Shown here: piece after piece, positions 9,085-17,787 of the stretch | How positions within the stretch are numbered: the first letter of the stretch is position 1 | Layout of the letters: every line of letters begins with the position of its first letter | Origin: an uncultured Butyrivibrio sp. | GTDB lineage: Bacteria; Bacillota; Clostridia; Lachnospirales; Lachnospiraceae | Direction: 5' to 3' | Length of the DNA: 64,000 nt | Assembly: GCA_945928575.1 (NCBI GenBank) | Contig: CAMENP010000002.1 | Span: forward strand, 62,001-126,000 | The notes under the pieces: model-generated | Seen by the model: only the letters and a program-made list of their open reading frames with translations | Told to the model about the DNA's origin: nothing | Database searches by the model: none | Translations under genes and position numbers: made by a program

Positions 9085-10215
9085 ATGGCAGAGAAAAGAG
9101 ACTATTACGAGGTCTTAGGCGTGCCGAAGGATGCGGATGAGGCTACATTAAAGAAAGCATACCGTGTACTTGCCAAGAAATATCATCCGGATATGAATCC
9201 GGGAGACAAGGAAGCAGAGGCTAAGTTTAAAGAGGCTTCGGAAGCATATGCTGTATTAAGCGACCCTCAGAAGAGACAGCAATATGACCAGTTCGGTCAT
9301 GCCGCATTTGAAAATGGCGGCGGTCCGGGCGGAGCATCAGGCTTTGACTTCGGAGATATGGGAGATATATTCGGAGATATATTCGGAGATATATTCGGAG
9401 GTGCAAGAAGACGTGGCGGCGGTGATGGCCCGAGAAAAGGAGCCAATGTACGTGCCAGCGTAAGGATCACTTTTGAGGAAGCAATTTTCGGATGTGAGAA
9501 AGAGCTTGAACTTAATCTCAAGGATCCATGTCCTACATGTCACGGAACCGGTGCTAAGCCGGGAACTAATCCGGAAACATGTACGAAATGTGGCGGTAAA
9601 GGTCAGGTAACATATACATCGCAGTCACTTTTTGGAATGGTCCGTAATGTACAGCCTTGTCCGGAATGCCGTGGCAAAGGTAAAATTATTAAAGAGAAAT
9701 GTCCATCATGTTATGGAACCGGTTATGTATCAAGCCGCAAGAAAATCCAGATTTCTATTCCGGCGGGAATTGATGACGGACAGAGCATAAGAATTGCCGG
9801 CAAAGGCGAACCGGGTGAGAACGGCGGAGAAAGAGGCGACCTTCTTGTAGAAGTAGTTGTTTCACGTTCACCAATCTTCCAGAGACAGGACACAACAATA
9901 TATTCAACCGTTCCTATAAGTTTTGCAGATGCAGCACTTGGCGGAACGATAAGGATCAAGACGGTCGATGGTGAAGTTGAATATGATGTCAAGCCGGGTA
10001 CACAGACAGATACCAGGGTAAGACTTAAAGGCAAAGGCGTACCATCGATACGTAATAAACAGATTCGCGGTGATCATTATGTAACACTTGTTGTACAGGT
10101 ACCGGATCATCTGAATGAAGCGCAGAGAGAAGCGTTGATTGCGTTTGATGCAGCCATGAATAATGGAACCAAACGCGAAGATAAGAAGAAACGCAAGAGC
10201 TTGTTTAATAAATAA
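9085..10215 (+). CDS. dnaJ: Chaperone protein DnaJ (Hsp40)
   Basis: A 376-residue class A J-protein that delivers substrates to DnaK. The J domain (residues 1-70) has the HPD motif in [14 protein letters not shown]-rich region with repeated FGDIFGDI follows, then four zinc-finger CxxCxGxG repeats ([32 protein letters not shown]) and the C-terminal beta domains. The ATG at 9085 ([12 protein letters not shown]) has GGAGG 9 bases upstream, so the longer TTG-started frame is not used. Last gene of the CIRCE operon. Confidence 0.97.
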   Translation: MAEKRDYYEVLGVPKDADEATLKKAYRVLAKKYHPDMNPGDKEAEAKFKEASEAYAVLSDPQKRQQYDQFGHAAFENGGGPGGASGFDFGDMGDIFGDIFGDIFGGARRRGGGDGPRKGANVRASVRITFEEAIFGCEKELELNLKDPCPTCHGTGAKPGTNPETCTKCGGKGQVTYTSQSLFGMVRNVQPCPECRGKGKIIKEKCPSCYGTGYVSSRKKIQISIPAGIDDGQSIRIAGKGEPGENGGERGDLLVEVVVSRSPIFQRQDTTIYSTVPISFADAALGGTIRIKTVDGEVEYDVKPGTQTDTRVRLKGKGVPSIRNKQIRGDHYVTLVVQVPDHLNEAQREALIAFDAAMNNGTKREDKKKRKSLFNK

Positions 10216-10234
10216 ACAGGAGTAAGGGCAGTTA

Positions 10235-12067
10235 ATGCAATTCAATAATTCTCAGTTAAAAGCAGTTAAGCACGGAACGGGACCAATGCTTGTAATAGCT
10301 GGTCCCGGTTCGGGCAAAACTACGGTGCTTACGGCACGAATCAGAAATCTTATAGAAGAATATTCGGTTAATCCGGCAAATATTCTTGTCATTACTTTCA
10401 CCAAGGCAGCAGCCAATGAAATGAAATCAAGATTCAATAATATGATGGGAAGAAGTACCAATGTGACATTTGGTACTTTTCATGCTGTCTTTTTTATGAT
10501 TCTCCGGGCCGCATATAATTATTCGGTTGACAGCATTATTAAAGAGGATGTGAGGCTGAATATAATTAAGCAGGCGATAGAGCGGAGCAGGCTTGAGCCG
10601 GACGACCTGAATGAAATGATATCTAATATTACAGGAGAAATAAGCCGCGTCAAGACAGAGACGATAGACATTAATGCATATTATTCGGCATCATGCCCTG
10701 AAGAAGAATTCAGGCATATATATAAATATTACGTAAAAACACTTAAGAAAATGGGGCTTATTGATTTTGACGATATGCTTTTGTATTGTCATGATCTTCT
10801 TACATCGAGAAAAGATATTCTGGCAAAGTGGCAGCAGAAATATCAATACATTCTTATAGACGAATTTCAGGATATTAATAAAATTCAATATGATATAATA
10901 AAACTTCTGGCCAGGCCGCAGGATAATTTATTCATAGTTGGGGATGATGACCAGAGCATATATGGGTTCAGAGGTTCAAAACCGGAGATAATGCTGAATT
11001 TTGCTAAGGATTATCCGGATACGGACAAGGTCGTTCTCGATACCAATTACCGTTCAACAGGCAATATCGTATCGGCGGCAGGTAAGGTGATCGCACACAA
11101 CAAAGTACGTTATGCCAAGAACATCAATACAGTCAATGCACCGGGTGATAAAGTTGATATTATTGAATTTAATACGCAGGCAGAAGAATATGAGAAAATA
11201 ATTGATAATATAAGAAAAGAAATTGCAGCAGGCGGCAGTTACTCGGACAATGCCATTCTTTTCAGGACTAATTCCACCGCGGCCGGTTTTGTGAGAAAAC
11301 TTGTGGAATACAGCGTGCCTTTTGTTACGCGCGATGGGGTGCCGAATGTATTTGAACACTGGATTGCAAGAGATGTTATTACATATATGAACATTGCGAT
11401 GGGAAGCCGGAAAAGAAGCGATTTTTTACAGATAATTAACAGGCCTAAGCGTTATATAGGCCGTGATTATTTAACAGATGCGGAAATATCTTTTGACAAT
11501 CTTGAAAAATATTATGAAGATAAAAGCTGGATGATTGAGCGCGTGGACAGGCTTAAATATGATATCCTGGCAATGGCATCAATGTCTCCTTATGCAATGA
11601 TCAATTATCTGAGAAAAGGCGTGGGATATGATGAGTATCTGGATGAATATGCGGGAAATCATAATATGCAGGTCCGGGAATTATACGATGTAATGGACGA
11701 ACTTATGGAAAGCGCCCGGAGCTTTAATACGTTTAATGAATGGTTTGCTTATATTGACGAGTACGGTACCAAACTTCGTGAAAGCTATGCTGCAATGGAT
11801 AAGCATAACGCGGTAATCCTTACGACGATGCACAGCTCAAAGGGATTGGAATATCCGGTTGTCTATATAATAGATGCTAACGAAGAGATAACACCGCATA
11901 AGAAAGCTGTCTTTGAACCGGAGATAGAAGAAGAGCGGCGTATGTTCTATGTCGCAATGACAAGAGCCAAACGCCGCCTGAATATATACTATGCAAGAAA
12001 AAGATATAACAAGGAAATTGAGGTGTCCCGTTTTGTTAAGGAAATCATGGAGGATGGATTATCTTGA
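10235..12067 (+). CDS. UvrD/PcrA-type ATP-dependent DNA helicase (short)
   Basis: A 610-residue superfamily 1A 3'-5' helicase. Visible motifs in order: FNNSQLKAV (Q motif), GPGSGKTT (Walker A), VITFTKAAANEM (Ia), IDEFQDIN (Walker B), VGDDDQSIYGFRGS (III), TMHSSKGLEYPVVYI (V) and EERRMFYVAMTRAKRRL (VI). It is about 100 residues shorter than typical PcrA and lacks the long C-terminal extension, so it is better called a UvrD-family helicase than PcrA. It follows dnaJ by 19 bases, with GGAGTAAGGG before the ATG. Its last codons overlap the end of the convergent gene at 12059 by 9 bases. Confidence 0.9.
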   Translation: MQFNNSQLKAVKHGTGPMLVIAGPGSGKTTVLTARIRNLIEEYSVNPANILVITFTKAAANEMKSRFNNMMGRSTNVTFGTFHAVFFMILRAAYNYSVDSIIKEDVRLNIIKQAIERSRLEPDDLNEMISNITGEISRVKTETIDINAYYSASCPEEEFRHIYKYYVKTLKKMGLIDFDDMLLYCHDLLTSRKDILAKWQQKYQYILIDEFQDINKIQYDIIKLLARPQDNLFIVGDDDQSIYGFRGSKPEIMLNFAKDYPDTDKVVLDTNYRSTGNIVSAAGKVIAHNKVRYAKNINTVNAPGDKVDIIEFNTQAEEYEKIIDNIRKEIAAGGSYSDNAILFRTNSTAAGFVRKLVEYSVPFVTRDGVPNVFEHWIARDVITYMNIAMGSRKRSDFLQIINRPKRYIGRDYLTDAEISFDNLEKYYEDKSWMIERVDRLKYDILAMASMSPYAMINYLRKGVGYDEYLDEYAGNHNMQVRELYDVMDELMESARSFNTFNEWFAYIDEYGTKLRESYAAMDKHNAVILTTMHSSKGLEYPVVYIIDANEEITPHKKAVFEPEIEEERRMFYVAMTRAKRRLNIYYARKRYNKEIEVSRFVKEIMEDGLS

Positions 12068-14101
12068 AAGATACTCCATAGCCTTTTTGATTTCGACCGG
12101 AACCTCAAGTCCTTTGGCTGCAAGTGAACGGCAGAGCAGACCAAAGTGATTCAGCTGCACGGCACAGTTCTTCTCATAAATCTCGATTCCCTTGGTGTAA
12201 GAAGGGTTCATTTTCAATTTGTCGCGGATGTCTTTTACAAATGGACAATATTTAGACATAATAAGCCTTGAGACTTTATTAAGCCTGTTGGAACCGGACG
12301 ATTCGTAGGATACCCACTGTTCGTAATCTCTTGCAAAAACTTCGCTGAAATTGTTGCGGGCACTGGTTATCGTTGATTTCAATTTATCTTTAACCGGTTC
12401 CGATAAATCCCTGTTTTTGCGGTAGAATTGAAGGTAATCATAATATTCCGAAGTGAGTGACTTCTCACTTACGTTATTCCAGTAGTTTCCCTGAATACGT
12501 TTACATAATTCCCATCTGAAGTGTCCGAGAATATTGTATATAAGGCTTTCCGGTTTTACCGAGCAGAATATCGGGAGCATGAAACGACCGCCGGTGTTGC
12601 GGTTACGACCGACTATTTCCTGCCACATAACGCCGTATGTACCGATGCAAGGAGTGAGTATGATGTCAGGAAGGCATTCGACATATATGGATTCACGCGG
12701 AATGCCAAGCTTCTCATTGGTATACATCGCCGAACGGTAGAAGAGTGAAAAATCAATACTCTTTGTATTATCAATAATCTTGTTGATATAATCTGCGGTA
12801 AGAAGCATATTATTGAGAGGCGATAAAATATTCTCATCGATCATAAACGGAACGAATGAACTGGCTTTACCGTATGTCATTCGGTTGGTCTGTATGAACA
12901 TATTCTGAATCTCAAACTTTAACTTGGAATCGGTGTCATTAAGGATGTCCTGATCTTCTATTTTACCGAGACGTATCTGCTCACGCATATATTCATCATA
13001 ACTCTGGTCAAGGTTATTGTTGGAAGGTTCTTTCTCACCCCAGAGAATATGCTTGAGCCAGTTATAAATGGTATATACACCGTTATCATTGCAGATATCA
13101 TCAACGAGAAATGATAATTTGTAAAGCTCGGTAAGGTTGTCCTTGCTTAAAAGTTCCTCATCGATATATCCGAAATTAAGAAACATTTTAACCGGGGCCG
13201 GAAGGTTATCATCCTGCACCGAATGCATAAATACGTTGTAATATATATCATAAAACAGCCTGCTAAGGTGCCGGCGCAGCTCACGCATATCATCATCGGA
13301 TGAAAGCTTTGCGGATGACGATTTAAATTTCCGCATTAATGAACTGAACTCAGAGACGGTATTATCATCTGACTGTGAATATGACATAATGGCATCAAAT
13401 GAACCGGTAAGTGCATTCATAACTTCTTCTTCACTGAAATCAAGATCCATATCCTCTGAGAAAAAATCGGATGGAGCCATGGATATAGAGGATTCCTCTT
13501 CCTTGGGCTCATCGGGAATATAATCCATATTGATTCCAAGATAATCAGCCATTTCAAGGCAGGCATCGTTAATTGAACTTGCAAGCCTTGCGCTTTCTGC
13601 CATTTCCGCAACATTAATTGCGGTGCCGGATGAGAAATAAGCGGTCATAACATCTGCCGGCACTGATGAAATACTGTTATATTTATCAAGTTCCCATCGG
13701 TTTACCTGTGCACCGGAAGAATATGAGGAGTCCTTAAAACGGCATTTCATCATAAGTGAGAGATAGCATTTTATCAACTCCAGTACATGGGCGTTGTTTT
13801 TTATTATAATACCGGCCGATTCCGGCTTATGTTCCGAGAATACCCTTGAGAGGTCGGACATTGTATTAAAAGGATAAGCTTCGATGGCACAGTCGGTTTC
13901 GGCTACATAAGTGTGGGAGTTGATTCCGTAATAAGCATCGGTAGTTCCGACTATTTCACCGGCTCCGTACAGGAATTCGGCAAAAGAAGTGTATGCTTTA
14001 AGCGTTCCGCCTATAATGTAATATATAAATTCCGTATCGCTGCCTGATGATGCGAGAACCTCCCCTTGTTTAAGATTAATAACACGGATATTATCTGACA
14101 T
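12059..14101 (-). CDS. Large protein with N-terminal cyclic-nucleotide-binding-like domain
   Basis: A 680-residue soluble protein. Residues 1-90 resemble a Crp-type cNMP-binding beta-roll (INLKQGEVLASSGSDTEF, IIGGTLKAY, GAGEIVGTTDAYYG, ETDCAIEAYPF). The rest is a large mostly helical region with an acidic stretch near 225-260 and no helix-turn-helix or catalytic motif that I recognise. The ATG at 14099-14101 has GGAGG in front; the frame is open 21 codons further upstream without a site. It is monocistronic with its own promoter. A sensory or scaffold role is a guess from the first domain. Its 3' end overlaps the helicase by 9 bases. Confidence 0.7.
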   Translation of the reverse strand: MSDNIRVINLKQGEVLASSGSDTEFIYYIIGGTLKAYTSFAEFLYGAGEIVGTTDAYYGINSHTYVAETDCAIEAYPFNTMSDLSRVFSEHKPESAGIIIKNNAHVLELIKCYLSLMMKCRFKDSSYSSGAQVNRWELDKYNSISSVPADVMTAYFSSGTAINVAEMAESARLASSINDACLEMADYLGINMDYIPDEPKEEESSISMAPSDFFSEDMDLDFSEEEVMNALTGSFDAIMSYSQSDDNTVSEFSSLMRKFKSSSAKLSSDDDMRELRRHLSRLFYDIYYNVFMHSVQDDNLPAPVKMFLNFGYIDEELLSKDNLTELYKLSFLVDDICNDNGVYTIYNWLKHILWGEKEPSNNNLDQSYDEYMREQIRLGKIEDQDILNDTDSKLKFEIQNMFIQTNRMTYGKASSFVPFMIDENILSPLNNMLLTADYINKIIDNTKSIDFSLFYRSAMYTNEKLGIPRESIYVECLPDIILTPCIGTYGVMWQEIVGRNRNTGGRFMLPIFCSVKPESLIYNILGHFRWELCKRIQGNYWNNVSEKSLTSEYYDYLQFYRKNRDLSEPVKDKLKSTITSARNNFSEVFARDYEQWVSYESSGSNRLNKVSRLIMSKYCPFVKDIRDKLKMNPSYTKGIEIYEKNCAVQLNHFGLLCRSLAAKGLEVPVEIKKAMEYLSR

Positions 14102-14135
14102 ATAATACCTCCAAAATACATTAATATATACTAAT

Positions 14136-14164
14136 ATAGTAACTTGAAATGAGCTGTCAGTCAA
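14136..14164 (-). promoter_or_regulatory. Promoter of the cNMP-domain gene
   Basis: On the minus strand TTGACT and TACTAT are separated by 17 bases, about 35 bases upstream of the start codon. Confidence 0.6.
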
Positions 14165-14193
14165 TAAAAATAGTATACTTAATTCAATGGTTG

Positions 14194-14202
14194 TGATATA
14201 CT
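14194..14202 (+). promoter_or_regulatory. Extended -10 promoter of the Mrr-fold gene
   Basis: TG-A-TATACT fits an extended -10 element, about 35 bases upstream of the start at 14237. No good -35 is seen. Confidence 0.4.
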
Positions 14203-14236
14203 GTAGAAAACAAAATATTAATTTAAGGAGAAAGAC

Positions 14237-14686
14237 ATGGTTATTAACGACAAGAATAATTTTGTATCCATGGTGGGCAGACTCTTAAAGGGGCTTGGAT
14301 ACAGTGATGTTAAGGAAAATGCAGCGGATTCCGCTATAGATATAACCGCCGTAAAGGACGGAGAAAGCTATTGTTTTAAGTGCAGATATGATATTGATGC
14401 AATAGGAAGTTCATACATCAAAGATTTTGCGGCAGCATCCGGTAATTACGATAAGAGAGTTTTTGTGACTAACAGTTCATTCTTGTCAGCGGCCAAGAAG
14501 CTTGGCGAAGAGCAGGGTATTATTTTATGGGACCGCAATACAATCGACAGAATGTACATCGGAGTATCCGACAGCCTCGAAGACCGCAAGGAGGTTGTTA
14601 AGGGGAGCAAAGTCCCGTATATAATTGCGGGAGTTATAGCTGTTGCTGTAATCATAGCAATTGTGTATTGGTTTATGTTTAGATAA
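14237..14686 (+). CDS. Membrane-anchored restriction-endonuclease-like (Mrr fold) protein
   Basis: A 149-residue protein. Residues 5-110 have the order of an Mrr_cat PD-(D/E)xK domain: a helix with LLKGLGYSDV, IDI at 34-36 with the metal-site Asp35, then the strand YCFKCRY at 45-51, and later a helix and strand. The usual Q/E-x-K of this strand reads K48-C49-R50 here, so cleavage activity is doubtful. Residues 126-147 form a single transmembrane helix at the C-terminus (PYIIAGVIAVAVIIAIVYW). AAGGAG precedes the ATG. It is monocistronic before a strong terminator. A DNA-binding or sensing role at the membrane is possible but unproven. Confidence 0.7.
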   Translation: MVINDKNNFVSMVGRLLKGLGYSDVKENAADSAIDITAVKDGESYCFKCRYDIDAIGSSYIKDFAAASGNYDKRVFVTNSSFLSAAKKLGEEQGIILWDRNTIDRMYIGVSDSLEDRKEVVKGSKVPYIIAGVIAVAVIIAIVYWFMFR

Positions 14687-14702
14687 TAATCGGAATAATA
14701 CA

Positions 14703-14736
14703 AGCCGGCCGTGTATCAGAAAATACATGGCCGGCT
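14703..14736. terminator. Bidirectional terminator
   Basis: AGCCGGCCGTGTAT pairs with ATACATGGCCGGCT (14 bp, one wobble) around loop CAGAAA. It lies between the convergent genes at 14237 and 14745. Confidence 0.85.
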
Positions 14737-14744
14737 GATTTGTT

Positions 14745-16421
14745 TTACTGTATGGATTTATGATATTCGGCTGCCTGTTCGCTGTAGAAATTAATAACCG
14801 AATTGTAATCCGTTCTTGCCTCGATTGAGTTACACATATTGTCAATTATCGTATTGAATTCTTCCTCGGTGCCGGCGTAGATCGCATTCCAGGAATATGT
14901 GCATAAATCGTTGGCAATTTCCCTTCTGCAAAGCGCATAATCGATAGGAATAGAAGGCATTGTGTAAGAAGATGCCGGATACAGCGTGTAACCGTTTGCT
15001 TCTACATACGAGGTTATATTGTCATAACCGGTATCCTTGGACCATTGTCCGAGCGAATTATCATATGAGCCGTAATTCTTATCATACCACGAACTTTTTA
15101 TTGTGGAATCCCATGTAAGGTAATTGTATGACACATTGTCAAGACCCGCTATAATGGTTGATTTGGAAAGTGTCGGACAGCTAAAATCAGGGAATCCGTC
15201 AAGATAAGTTCCTTCATAATCGTCCCCCATAAGAGTGGATGTGTTGGTCAGACATTCATATCCGAAATCTGTGATATACGGAAGCCCATCCGTATCGTAA
15301 TCCCATGTGAGAGACTGCGGACCGTACATTGTTGTAAGGATACCGTCGGGAGTGAACATCCAGTCTATAAATTCAAGGCATCGTTCAGGATATTTGGTGT
15401 TACTTGCAACCGACCATACATACTGTGAACCGTATATGCTGTTCTGCGAACATTCAGGTTTGAAATCTGCGGCAACAAGAGGCATCATGCTTTTGCCCTG
15501 GGAAATGTGTGTTGTATTGTTATATCCGGAGGCAAGTGTGCTGTATAATGAGAATACGGCGCTGCCTTTTTCGTAATCTTTCGTTGCGATGTCATATGTC
15601 TGTGACATTGAATCCTTATCAATGAGCCCCTTGCGGTAAAGTGAATTGAAAAACCTAAGTGCGCGTATATATATTCCGTCTCTTGCCGTACATGATTCGT
15701 ATGTATCGGTATTGATATTGTAGAAGCCTGTGCCCCATTCGGTATATCCGTACATTGATGCTATCGCCGATGCGCAGGCAAGCATATTATTATCCCATGA
15801 TGTAAAAAGACTGATGCCGGTAACATTACCGGAATCTTTGGATGCAAGACTGACCATATCTGAAATTACACCTTCGAAATCTTCAAGTGTATTGATCTCA
15901 GGATATCCCAATGCTGCATACAGATCCCATCTGACATATGGAAGAATGTCGAAATCGCTGTGTTTGTCCGTATCCAGTGAAATATTACCGCTTATGCCGT
16001 AAATCTTATTGTCATCACTTAAGGAACGGATCCTGGATAGTGCATCCTGATAATGTTCATTGATATAAGGCGCATAATTAGTAAGACAATCCTCATATTC
16101 CCAGTCGAGCAGCGCTCCGGCATTACGTGCAGTGGCATAATCACTCTCATTGGAGAATACTATGATATCTCCGAGAGTTCCCTGCTCTGTATATGCGGCA
16201 AAAGTCGATGAATTGGCCGATTTGAAAGTAAGACTGATGTCAAATTTATCTTTAATGATATCAGCAAACCAACCGGTGACTTCGCCGGAAAAAGATGTGT
16301 TCTGGTCGTAGACCGTTAAAGATGCGGTTCCGTTAAGATCCGGTGTCTTCATGCATCCGGAAAGTGAAACCGCGGCAAATGCACATGCCGTAACCGCGGC
16401 GGTGATACGTCTGATTTTCAT
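14745..16421 (-). CDS. Extracellular solute-binding lipoprotein (ABC type), orphan
   Basis: A 558-residue exported lipoprotein. The signal peptide ends in the lipobox LSGC (Cys23). The mature protein has the pattern of large type-1 (sugar/oligosaccharide) binding proteins: SLTVYDQNTSFSGEVTGWF, a CLEFIDWMFTPDG motif and aromatic-rich C-terminal lobe. Family members capture carbohydrates for ABC permeases at the membrane. No permease or ATPase gene is adjacent, so it is an orphan binding protein, relying on a distant transporter or acting as a sensor. It is monocistronic with its own promoter at 16465-16493 and shares a terminator with the gene at 14237. The ligand cannot be told. Confidence 0.85.
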   Translation of the reverse strand: MKIRRITAAVTACAFAAVSLSGCMKTPDLNGTASLTVYDQNTSFSGEVTGWFADIIKDKFDISLTFKSANSSTFAAYTEQGTLGDIIVFSNESDYATARNAGALLDWEYEDCLTNYAPYINEHYQDALSRIRSLSDDNKIYGISGNISLDTDKHSDFDILPYVRWDLYAALGYPEINTLEDFEGVISDMVSLASKDSGNVTGISLFTSWDNNMLACASAIASMYGYTEWGTGFYNINTDTYESCTARDGIYIRALRFFNSLYRKGLIDKDSMSQTYDIATKDYEKGSAVFSLYSTLASGYNNTTHISQGKSMMPLVAADFKPECSQNSIYGSQYVWSVASNTKYPERCLEFIDWMFTPDGILTTMYGPQSLTWDYDTDGLPYITDFGYECLTNTSTLMGDDYEGTYLDGFPDFSCPTLSKSTIIAGLDNVSYNYLTWDSTIKSSWYDKNYGSYDNSLGQWSKDTGYDNITSYVEANGYTLYPASSYTMPSIPIDYALCRREIANDLCTYSWNAIYAGTEEEFNTIIDNMCNSIEARTDYNSVINFYSEQAAEYHKSIQ

Positions 16422-16464
16422 GGGAGAAAGTCCTTTCTAAAAGTAATCATGTCATGATATTCAT

Positions 16465-16493
16465 ATCATATTCTATATATGCGATAAAATCAA
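16465..16493 (-). promoter_or_regulatory. Promoter of the orphan binding-protein gene
   Basis: On the minus strand TTGATT and TATGAT are separated by 17 bases, about 44 bases upstream of the start codon. Confidence 0.55.
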
Positions 16494-16512
16494 TTGTTAT
16501 TTATAAAAGGAG

Positions 16513-16578
16513 GGCAGCCTTACGGGTAATAAGGCTGCCGGATAGGAATGAAGAAAAAGGATAAAGCCTTTTCTTTTG
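16513..16578. other. Two hairpins in a divergent intergenic region
   Basis: GGCAGCCTTA pairs perfectly with TAAGGCTGCC (16513-16539, loop CGGGTAA). A second weaker stem follows at about 16551-16575 (GAAAAAGG/CCTTTTC), with T residues after it on the plus strand. Both lie upstream of the minus-strand promoter and 160 bases before the hydrolase gene, so they belong to neither coding leader by position. They could end a short untranslated transcript. The rest of 16422-16735 shows only promoter-type AT-rich sequence. Confidence 0.5.
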
Positions 16579-16735
16579 GTTTGGTACAAGTACATAATAA
16601 TCCGAAATTAAGACCAAAGTGTGAACATAAAATAAAATAAATATAACTTTTCTAAAAAAATAATGAAAAGAATGAAATGGGTGTGAAAATGTGCTATAGT
16701 AGTGGGGAAAAATTAAAGAAGGAACTGGAATAATA

Positions 16736-17677
16736 ATGGAAAAGACAGAATATATTGAGATTAATGATGTAAAACATTTTTTTATAACATACGAATACGA
16801 TGAGGATATGCCTGTTATTCTCTATGTGCACGGGGGACCGGGAATGGCGGAATCTCTCGCTGGCTGGGAGATGGCAGGGCGTACCGAACATCTGTGCAGC
16901 TGGGTTTTCTATGATCAGCGCGGTGCGGGAAGAACATATTATAACAGCCCTGACGGTCTTGTTACATATGATGAGATATACTCGGACCTTGAGAAAGTCG
17001 TGGAGATCGTTAAGGAACGGACCGGAAAGAAACCTTTTATAATGGCACATAACTGGGGAACTGTTCCGGCAATCAGATATGTCAGAGAGCATAAAGATAT
17101 GGCGGCAGGGTATATAGGATACGGACAGGCGGTTGATATGCGCAATATTACCGCGGTAAGATGTGCCAGAATAAAGGAACTTGCCGAGAGAACGGGAAGC
17201 AGACACGATGCGAAGGTAATAGATAAGCTGGCAGCGGCAACCGGCAATACTTTTGAAAGGGACCGCCTTAAGAAAAACCAGGTTACCAGACTTAACGTCC
17301 TTATGAGCAAGTATAATATTGCAAGCGGAATGGATAAAGAGCTTATGAAGAGGATACCTTCAAGCAGACTTTATGATATGAAGGATCTGAATATAATGAT
17401 GAACGGTCCTAAGATCAGTTTCAAGCTCAGCGAGTACATGAAGAATATCAATCTGTTTGAAGAAGATATGGAATATGACATTCCCATGATGTTTATATCG
17501 GGTGACTGGGATTATAGTATGCCGTACATTAAGGTACAGGAATACGCAGACTTGATTAAGGCTCCGGATGTCAGAATGTCTATCATAAAAGACACTGGAT
17601 GCAATGCGATGTATGACAGTCCGGACGAGTTCTGGAGTGAGGTATCGGAGTTTGTAAAATCACATGGCGGTGAGTGA
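16736..17677 (+). CDS. Alpha/beta-hydrolase fold protein with altered catalytic triad
   Basis: A 313-residue protein of the proline-iminopeptidase-like alpha/beta-hydrolase group. The oxyanion motif YVHGGPGMAES (30-40) and YDQRGAGRTY (59-68) are intact. The nucleophile elbow, normally GHSWGG, reads AHNWGT with Asn106 in place of Ser. The acid position Asp259 (GDWDYSMP) is kept. The catalytic-His position near the end, normally GH, reads GC at 288-289. Two of three triad residues are therefore lost, which suggests a non-hydrolytic binding protein. AAGGAACTGGA precedes the ATG. It stands alone, with the diguanylate cyclase gene 110 bases downstream under its own promoter. Confidence 0.85.
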   Translation: MEKTEYIEINDVKHFFITYEYDEDMPVILYVHGGPGMAESLAGWEMAGRTEHLCSWVFYDQRGAGRTYYNSPDGLVTYDEIYSDLEKVVEIVKERTGKKPFIMAHNWGTVPAIRYVREHKDMAAGYIGYGQAVDMRNITAVRCARIKELAERTGSRHDAKVIDKLAAATGNTFERDRLKKNQVTRLNVLMSKYNIASGMDKELMKRIPSSRLYDMKDLNIMMNGPKISFKLSEYMKNINLFEEDMEYDIPMMFISGDWDYSMPYIKVQEYADLIKAPDVRMSIIKDTGCNAMYDSPDEFWSEVSEFVKSHGGE

Positions 17678-17718
17678 TTCTGAACACGTTTTTTTCACAT
17701 AGTTTTCAAGATTATTTG

Positions 17719-17747
17719 TTGATTATTAATGCGGAAAGAAGTATACT
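17719..17747 (+). promoter_or_regulatory. Promoter of GGDEF-yfhO
   Basis: TTGATT, a 17-base spacer and TATACT, about 40 bases before the start at 17788. Confidence 0.65.
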
Positions 17748-17787
17748 ATTATAGTGATTAAAGGATATTTGATGAGGTAACTTTAAT

